A DNA stretch of 14,951 nt from contig LSSN01003129.1 in assembly GCA_001970855.1 (NCBI GenBank), positions 1-14,951 on the forward strand, written 5' to 3'. Positions 10,904 to 14,951 of the stretch are shown here, piece after piece; the stretch's first letter is position 1; each line of letters starts with the position of its first letter. The translations under genes were made by a program, and so were the position numbers. The notes under the pieces are model-generated. The model ran no database searches. It saw nothing but the letters and a program-made list of their open reading frames with translations, and was not told the origin of the DNA. This stretch comes from Smittium culicis (taxonomy: Eukaryota; Kickxellomycota; Harpellomycetes; Harpellales; Legeriomycetaceae).

Positions 10904-11134
10904 CTAGACAATACCTGTCCATAGCTCAACACTTGGTAGAAATACAGATTTCAGAAGTTTGGTGTCACATAATAGGAGATTAAGATTTGTCATTACCAAT
11001 TCATTAATAATATATCTAAATCCAGAATATACTTGATGTTCAATAACATCAACAAAACGAATTTTGCAGGAATGAGCATAAATTTGTATCTTATTGTAGC
11101 TTCGGTCATCAATACTGCTCGGATAAATACCTGA
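10904..11134 (-). pseudogene. Possible decayed non-LTR reverse transcriptase fragment
   Basis: The minus strand is open for 76 codons, ending at TAG 10904-10906, with no start codon at its head and an adjacent stop upstream. Segments SCKIRFVDVIEHQVYSGFRY and TKLLKSVFLPSVELWTG resemble, in order, two conserved blocks that follow the polymerase core of fungal non-LTR elements: I-x(2)-V-x(4)-Y-x-YLG and K-x-LI+S-V-x-(I/L)P-x(2)-YG-x-E-(I/L)-(W/F)G. The glycines and spacing are partly lost and the interval between blocks is shorter than usual. Upstream (to about 11210) similar text continues in another frame, suggesting frameshifts. It is AT-rich, unlike the GC-rich relic at 13831-14386, so probably an older or different element. 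Identification is by motif memory only. Confidence 0.35.
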
Positions 11135-11548
11135 TTATAGTATGACTATTTGCAGATTGTATTCCAATCCCTACAAGTACTCTGCCAGTAGACCTGAAGA
11201 TGAATATATTTTTATTGGGGTAATAGCTTTATTATACCTTTCGCCAAATTTACTGTACTTATTTTTTAGTTTACTATATAATATTTGGTACTGCTATATT
11301 ACCAACAAAATTTAATATTTTTTAAGATTGCGAAATCTCAGAGATGTGCTTTTCGTACCCAATTATTATATTTTTAAAACTTTGGCAAGTTTTAAAAAAG
11401 AATGTTTTTGTTTCTATTCAGGAAAATAGTATTGATCAATAAATCACTTTACTCATTTAGTTTATATTTTTTTACTGGTTAGCCACTTTAATTGATGTTC
11501 AAAATTTTTTAATGTTGACCGTGAAAAACTTTTTTTAAAATATGGAAT
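11135..11548. other. Intergenic sequence downstream of the protease-like gene
   Basis: AT-rich sequence. The part to about 11210 may continue the decayed retroelement on the minus strand; the rest shows nothing recognisable. Confidence 0.45.
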
Positions 11549-11554
11549 TTTATT
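11549..11554 (-). terminator. Candidate polyadenylation signal of the protease-like gene
   Basis: AATAAA on the minus strand, 24-29 nt past the stop codon of the trypsin-like gene: a plausible position for a short 3' UTR. Confidence 0.4.
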
Positions 11555-11577
11555 AGTTACTATAGCAACACTAGAGA

Positions 11578-12609
11578 CTAATCAATTAAATTAATTAAAT
11601 CATCAACACAAACATTACCAATATACATTTTTGGTGGGGTGTACCGGTGAGGATTTAACTCTATTTGGTCTCTCACGTTATATATTTTTGAGTTTTGTTC
11701 AAATGGGTTGTTTAATTCATTAAAGTTTGCTATTGTCACCTTTTGTTTATAAACTGGGTTTGCACCGATCATATTCAATGAATCGTATGAGGCGTATCCG
11801 GAATTATTAGCTGCATTTAGTTTTGTATCTTTATTGTATAATAAATATGATCTATCGAGTTTTGTAGTCTCTAAGATCCAATCTATGGCAAAACTGATAT
11901 ACGAATAATATACTGTTATACACTCATTTACGCCCCACTCGAAAACTTTGTAGTAAATTCCAGATAATACCAATTGTTTATAATTATAATGAAATATTGG
12001 TGCACCTTGCGTTCCCTGATATGAAAATCCAATTCGTGGTATAACTTCACTGCGATATTTCTTTACATTAAAGCTTTTAGTTTTTAAAAGGTTATAATAC
12101 TTCTCTCTTCTGTGATCTAATCCTGTTTTATGAGCCACGGTAAAGTATTCATGATTTTTCATCGCCAATATTTGATTTTCATCAGAATCGACAGGCTCTA
12201 GTTTAGCATATTCGGTATCATCTAGATAAATGTTCTGCTCAAGAAATAAAATTGCGTGGTTTTCATTAGCATCAACCCTGATCTTAGGTTGAAAAAAAGC
12301 ATTGGTCACGTTAGAACTTCTACCTGATAGATCCAAAGTTGAAACGAAGACTCCAGTCGTGTTGCTGAGTTTATTATTTTTTTCAAAAAAGCAGACTGCT
12401 GAAGTAAGAACAATGTTTTTTGACAGCAATGCGCCCTGGCAATAATCTTTTCCCGGAATATTTATATTTACAAGTGCTGAAATATAGTCTTTAGAACCTA
12501 TATCCACAGTGTTATCGTTGAAAGTCCAGAAATAGTCGTTCGCTTGCAGACTAGAAATGGCATGTGTGCATAAAAGTAGAGAAACTCCAAAGGCAGAGAA
12601 TGAAATCAT
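11578..12609 (-). CDS. Secreted trypsin-like (S1 fold) protein lacking the catalytic triad
   Basis: Intact single-exon frame of 343 residues with a signal peptide (MISFSAFGVSLLLCTHAISS). The S1 peptidase pattern is clear: CQGALLSKNIVLTSAVC (57-73) corresponds to the family's CGG-S-L-I...LTAAHC with the C42-C58 pair kept; ENHAILFLE (116-124) to NDIALLKLE; GTQGAPIF (199-206) to GDSGGPL; SGIY...ECITVYYSYISFAIDWI (216-245) to the final strand and helix. The triad is replaced: His57 by V72, Asp102 by N117, Ser195 by Q201. Asp194 is T200, and no IVGG-like activation site is seen, so zymogen activation is lost too. About 95 residues follow the fold, without recognised homology. NTT and NVT sequons fit secretion. 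It should therefore be a non-proteolytic homologue that binds rather than cleaves; the ligand is unknown. The undisturbed frame argues against a recent pseudogene. Confidence 0.85.
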   Translation of the reverse strand: MISFSAFGVSLLLCTHAISSLQANDYFWTFNDNTVDIGSKDYISALVNINIPGKDYCQGALLSKNIVLTSAVCFFEKNNKLSNTTGVFVSTLDLSGRSSNVTNAFFQPKIRVDANENHAILFLEQNIYLDDTEYAKLEPVDSDENQILAMKNHEYFTVAHKTGLDHRREKYYNLLKTKSFNVKKYRSEVIPRIGFSYQGTQGAPIFHYNYKQLVLSGIYYKVFEWGVNECITVYYSYISFAIDWILETTKLDRSYLLYNKDTKLNAANNSGYASYDSLNMIGANPVYKQKVTIANFNELNNPFEQNSKIYNVRDQIELNPHRYTPPKMYIGNVCVDDLINLID

Positions 12610-12645
12610 TTAAACGTGTTCTCTTTAAGAATTCAGCTTTTCAAG

Positions 12646-12684
12646 TTTTCTCTTTTCTTTTCTTTTCTTTTCTTTTCTTTTCTT
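12646..12684. repeat. (TTTTC)n microsatellite upstream of the protease-like gene
   Basis: Six perfect TTTTC units at 12653-12682 with partial units on each side; as read by the minus-strand gene it is a GAAAA tract. It starts 37 nt before the ATG at 12607-12609, between the coding region and the candidate TATA box, so it lies in the probable 5' UTR or core promoter. Unit-number change would alter that spacing. Confidence 0.9.
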
Positions 12685-12740
12685 GAAACCAATTCAAATT
12701 CAGATGCTTTTATTTTCAATTCATATGAATTTTTAATTTG

Positions 12741-12748
12741 CTTTTATA
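12741..12748 (-). promoter_or_regulatory. Candidate TATA box of the protease-like gene
   Basis: TATAAAAG on the minus strand, 132-139 nt before the ATG, on the far side of the pentanucleotide repeat. It is a good match to the eukaryotic TATA consensus in a background rich in similar strings. Confidence 0.4.
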
Positions 12749-13830
12749 CTTTTTTTTTGTTCATGCTATAATCATTATTGAACTTTAAGAACGTTTTATT
12801 AATACCAATAAATAAGTCGATTTCATAGAATATAATATGTACAAGTTAGGCATTAAGTAACACTACATATAAACTTTGTATTTCAGAAAAATTATAACCT
12901 TATAATCCTATTATTAAAAAGTATATCTTAATAACGTGCATACTCTGTAACCTTAATTATTGAATGGTTTAGAGATTATATCTATTATATAGTAAAATAC
13001 TATAAGTTTTAACAAATAAATTTACCACAATATAATACTTTTAAGATCTGGATGATAATGGTAATTATATGTATTCTCAGCTTCTTTATCAATTTGTAGT
13101 TAGTATTTGAGCTTGGCTTGCTTTTAAAATGAACAAAAAGTATAAAGTTACGTTCATTATTATCGAATAAAGGTAAAATTAATTTATAAAAGAGGTAGCA
13201 TTGATAAGTGGAACACCTGTTCTTTGGATCCAAATTTACAAAGTCAGATTAGATAAAAGCGTTGATTGAATTTAGTATTATTTCCGATTGTATTAAATAA
13301 ATTGATTATAAAATTATTATAAAGCCTATTAGTAGGGAAATTTTAATTGGAAAAGTTTTGCAACACGAAATAAAATCCACTTTATACTACAGATTTTAAA
13401 AGGGCGTTATTGAACAATTTGTACATATCACCTATCAAATAAAGGTAGAATTTCAACCAAATACTTTTCCCCCACCCATTTTCTTCGCAAATTTATAAAA
13501 CCGCAGAAGTGTTATTCTCTGTAGGATTTAATTAAATATGCAGGTTCATTGATTTTGATTGGTAAAATTTCGTTGATGGTAGTAATTATACTATCTGATC
13601 GCATATAACTATACAATAATTAGTGTAAAAAATTGTCTTTACTCTTATATAGAATCAATTTATTCTGATATCATTTTATTCGTGCTTTTAGTCTACGTAT
13701 TTAAAAATATCCATCCTCATCAAAAAAAATACTAATTTTTTTTTTTTTTGTCTCGGAGAGTTTATATAACATAAATTAATAGTATACAAAAGACTAATAA
13801 AAAATATTTAAAAAGTTAATAAAATGTTAT
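12749..13830. other. AT-rich intergenic tract, nothing recognised
   Basis: No conserved coding segment, RNA gene or repeat stands out. A minus-strand open frame at 13009-13233 (74 codons) is Ile/Lys/Asn-rich without recognisable motifs and is probably fortuitous. A slightly GC-richer patch near 13460-13520 has no interpretable content. Confidence 0.5.
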
Positions 13831-13912
13831 AAAATAATTTTTCAACCGACCCCCCTCCGCCGCTCTAGCAGCTCCATACCCACTGGGCATTGGTTCAAGG
13901 GGGCTGGTGAAT

Positions 13913-13936
13913 CACTTATACTTCGCAGTATAAGTG
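13913..13936. repeat. Perfect 10-bp inverted repeat with 4-nt loop
   Basis: Arms CACTTATACT (13913-13922) and AGTATAAGTG (13927-13936) around TCGC, within the 3' portion of the non-LTR relic. The stem core matches that of the hairpin at 4388-4410. It could be an RNA stem-loop in the element's 3' end, as recognised by some non-LTR reverse transcriptases, or a separate small insertion. Confidence 0.7.
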
Positions 13937-14033
13937 TTCTGGGCACGCGGATTCCGTTCAAAAATTTGGCTGTTTCCAGCTCAAAATTTTGATCAGCTGT
14001 GCCAGCACGAAGCTGGTTCAAAGATTGTTTAGA

Positions 14034-14046
14034 CCCCCCCCCCCCC
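14034..14046. repeat. 13-nt C homopolymer
   Basis: Uninterrupted run of 13 C (13 G on the minus strand) inside the retroelement relic. It is remarkable in such AT-rich surroundings and is a likely site of length variation or assembly error. Confidence 0.85.
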
Positions 14047-14386
14047 AAGGAGTTTTCCAACTAGCCCCAACCGGGCTTCGTTGAAATTCGAAAGTAAATT
14101 TTTTTCATCAGATCGGATCGGCGTCGGTATGAACCGGCCGATCGTCGTTGTTCGGTGATTTCGCCACCGGCTGCAGCTCAGAAGTATGTGGTCGACCGTC
14201 TCAGGCACACAGATGTTGCAGAAGGGGCAAAAATTTTTTGAATTTTTGGTCGACGATTTTCATGTTCGACAGGCGCTGGGCAGTCCGGAATGTGCCCATA
14301 CGCATTTTTCCAATGTCCTGAAGGCCCAGCTTCAGGTCCGGATACATAGCTTGAAGGTCAACCCAGTTGCCTTTCTCTTTTACGAA

Positions 14387-14726
14387 TAATATAATATATT
14401 TTGATATTGAAAAATATTCAAATTATATATTATACTAGTAGCCATGATTCTATTCTCAATCGAGCGTTAATTCTCAACTTTTTAAAATACAATGTAGAAA
14501 AGTTTTTTTAAACTATAGGTGAGCTAATTAATTCAATATTTTATAGAATGTCTGTATTGGAATTACTAAGCTTAAGATTCGTGAAATTCTTATCAATTAT
14601 AAATAGAGATAATGAGTGAGTTTAAATATATGTAAAATTTATTTAGTTGTTGTAATTAAAAATACAGGCAACAGGAATCTATACTATTGAGATAAAGAGT
14701 AAAAGCTTATAATAAATAGTAGCGAA
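14387..14726. other. AT-rich spacer between retroelement relic and flavoenzyme gene
   Basis: Ordinary AT-rich sequence containing the 3' flank of the minus-strand flavin oxidoreductase gene. No gene was seen. Confidence 0.5.
14638..14643 (-). terminator. Candidate polyadenylation signal of the flavin oxidoreductase gene
   Basis: AATAAA on the minus strand, 84-89 nt beyond the stop codon of the flavoenzyme gene; position is plausible. Confidence 0.35.
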
Positions 14727-14951
14727 CTAATGAATGAGGCTTTTGGCGTATAGGTATTGATTTGGGTATGCAATGTCAACACCGAGTTCAACGGCGGCAC
14801 GTTTAACGATGGAAGGCTCCAGCAAGAATTGGCGAGCAAGGAAGACAACATCGCTCTTACCAGACTGCAGGATGTCCTCAATTTCAGAAGGTTTAGTGAT
14901 CATACCGACAGCACCAGTAGCGATATTAGCTTCTTTTCTAATTTGTTCGGC
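14727..14951 (-). CDS. NADH:flavin oxidoreductase, old yellow enzyme (YqjM-like), C-terminal part
   Basis: The last 74 codons of a gene whose 5' part lies beyond the window, ending with TAG at 14727-14729. The protein segment reads AEQIRKEANIATGAVGMITK, PSEIEDILQSGKSDVVFLAR, QFLLEPSIVKRAAVELG, then ends YLYAKSLIH. The VGMI block and the DVVFLAR block are the two FMN-phosphate-contacting strands at the end of the TIM barrel in the YqjM/NamA class of old yellow enzymes, which reduce activated C=C bonds with NAD(P)H, normally in the cytosol. G/C-ending codons are far more common than in the EDEM or protease-like genes, suggesting high expression or a different history. The class assignment is good; the substrate is unknown. 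Confidence 0.85.
   Translation of the reverse strand, partial: AEQIRKEANIATGAVGMITKPSEIEDILQSGKSDVVFLARQFLLEPSIVKRAAVELGVDIAYPNQYLYAKSLIH

Larger units (their letters stand above)
13831..14386 (-). mobile_element. 3' remnant of a non-LTR retrotransposon (frameshifted)
   Basis: A sharply bounded GC-rich island in AT-rich DNA. On the minus strand, 14383 to about 14230 encodes LKLGLQDIGKMRMGTFR and AQRLSNMKIVD. After a frame change in an A/T homopolymer zone (about 14230-14245) the reading continues as CPFCNICVPETVDHILLSC, a CX2CX2C...HX4C zinc-binding motif typical of the C-terminus of non-LTR reverse transcriptase ORFs, then SRWRNH. That frame runs on to a stop at 13842-13844, so the two frames together cover the island. 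The reverse transcriptase core is absent, consistent with 5' truncation. The minus-strand 3' end (13873 to 13831) recurs at 3644-3686. No target-site duplication could be assigned. The plus-strand open frame at 14186-14389 is an antisense shadow. Confidence 0.7.

Noticed and set aside
13009..13233. Minus-strand open frame of 74 codons
   Set aside because: Composition-driven sequence without motifs, signal peptide or neighbouring exons.
14186..14389. Plus-strand open frame of 67 codons
   Set aside because: It is antisense to the retroelement remnant, whose minus-strand reading carries the zinc-binding motif.

Overview
The window looks like nuclear DNA of a fungus with a very AT-rich genome and short introns, probably an early-diverging (zygomycete-grade) lineage. 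The evidence is a spliced EDEM-type alpha-mannosidase with seven 80-127 nt GT...AG introns, a secreted trypsin-fold protein, a non-LTR retrotransposon remnant, and the end of a bacterial-like (YqjM class) old yellow enzyme. Insect-gut fungi of the Harpellales type (Smittium/Zancudomyces) would fit, but that is inference; nothing here fixes the species.

Layout. 1-5478 is a long, strongly AT-rich tract without an intact gene. It holds a 43-bp orphan copy of a retrotransposon 3' end (3644-3686), a perfect 9-bp hairpin (4388-4410) and a decayed, coding-like stretch (4627-5125) that may be a dead DNA transposase. 5479-9651 (+) is the main gene: an 8-exon, 1163-residue, PA-domain-containing GH47 EDEM protein with a 13-nt microexon and all expected catalytic-site residues. 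9652-11577 is intergenic and contains a weak relic of a non-LTR reverse transcriptase (10904-11134, -). 11578-12609 (-) is an intact 343-residue secreted protein with the chymotrypsin/trypsin fold pattern, in which all three catalytic triad residues are replaced. A (TTTTC)n microsatellite lies between its ATG and a candidate TATA box. 12700-13830 is AT-rich and empty. 13831-14386 (-) is a GC-rich island, the frameshifted 3' end of a non-LTR retrotransposon; its last 43 bp match the orphan copy on the left at 37/43 positions. 14727-14951 (-) is the C-terminal 74 codons of an NADH:flavin oxidoreductase that runs off the window.

The genes do not form a pathway. The mannosidase would act in ER quality control, trimming mannose from misfolded glycoproteins. 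The protease-like protein carries a signal peptide and is predicted to be secreted. The flavoenzyme would be a cytosolic ene-reductase. The most unusual item is the intact, secreted but apparently catalytically dead trypsin homologue. The repeats show that non-LTR elements have repeatedly inserted and decayed in this locus.
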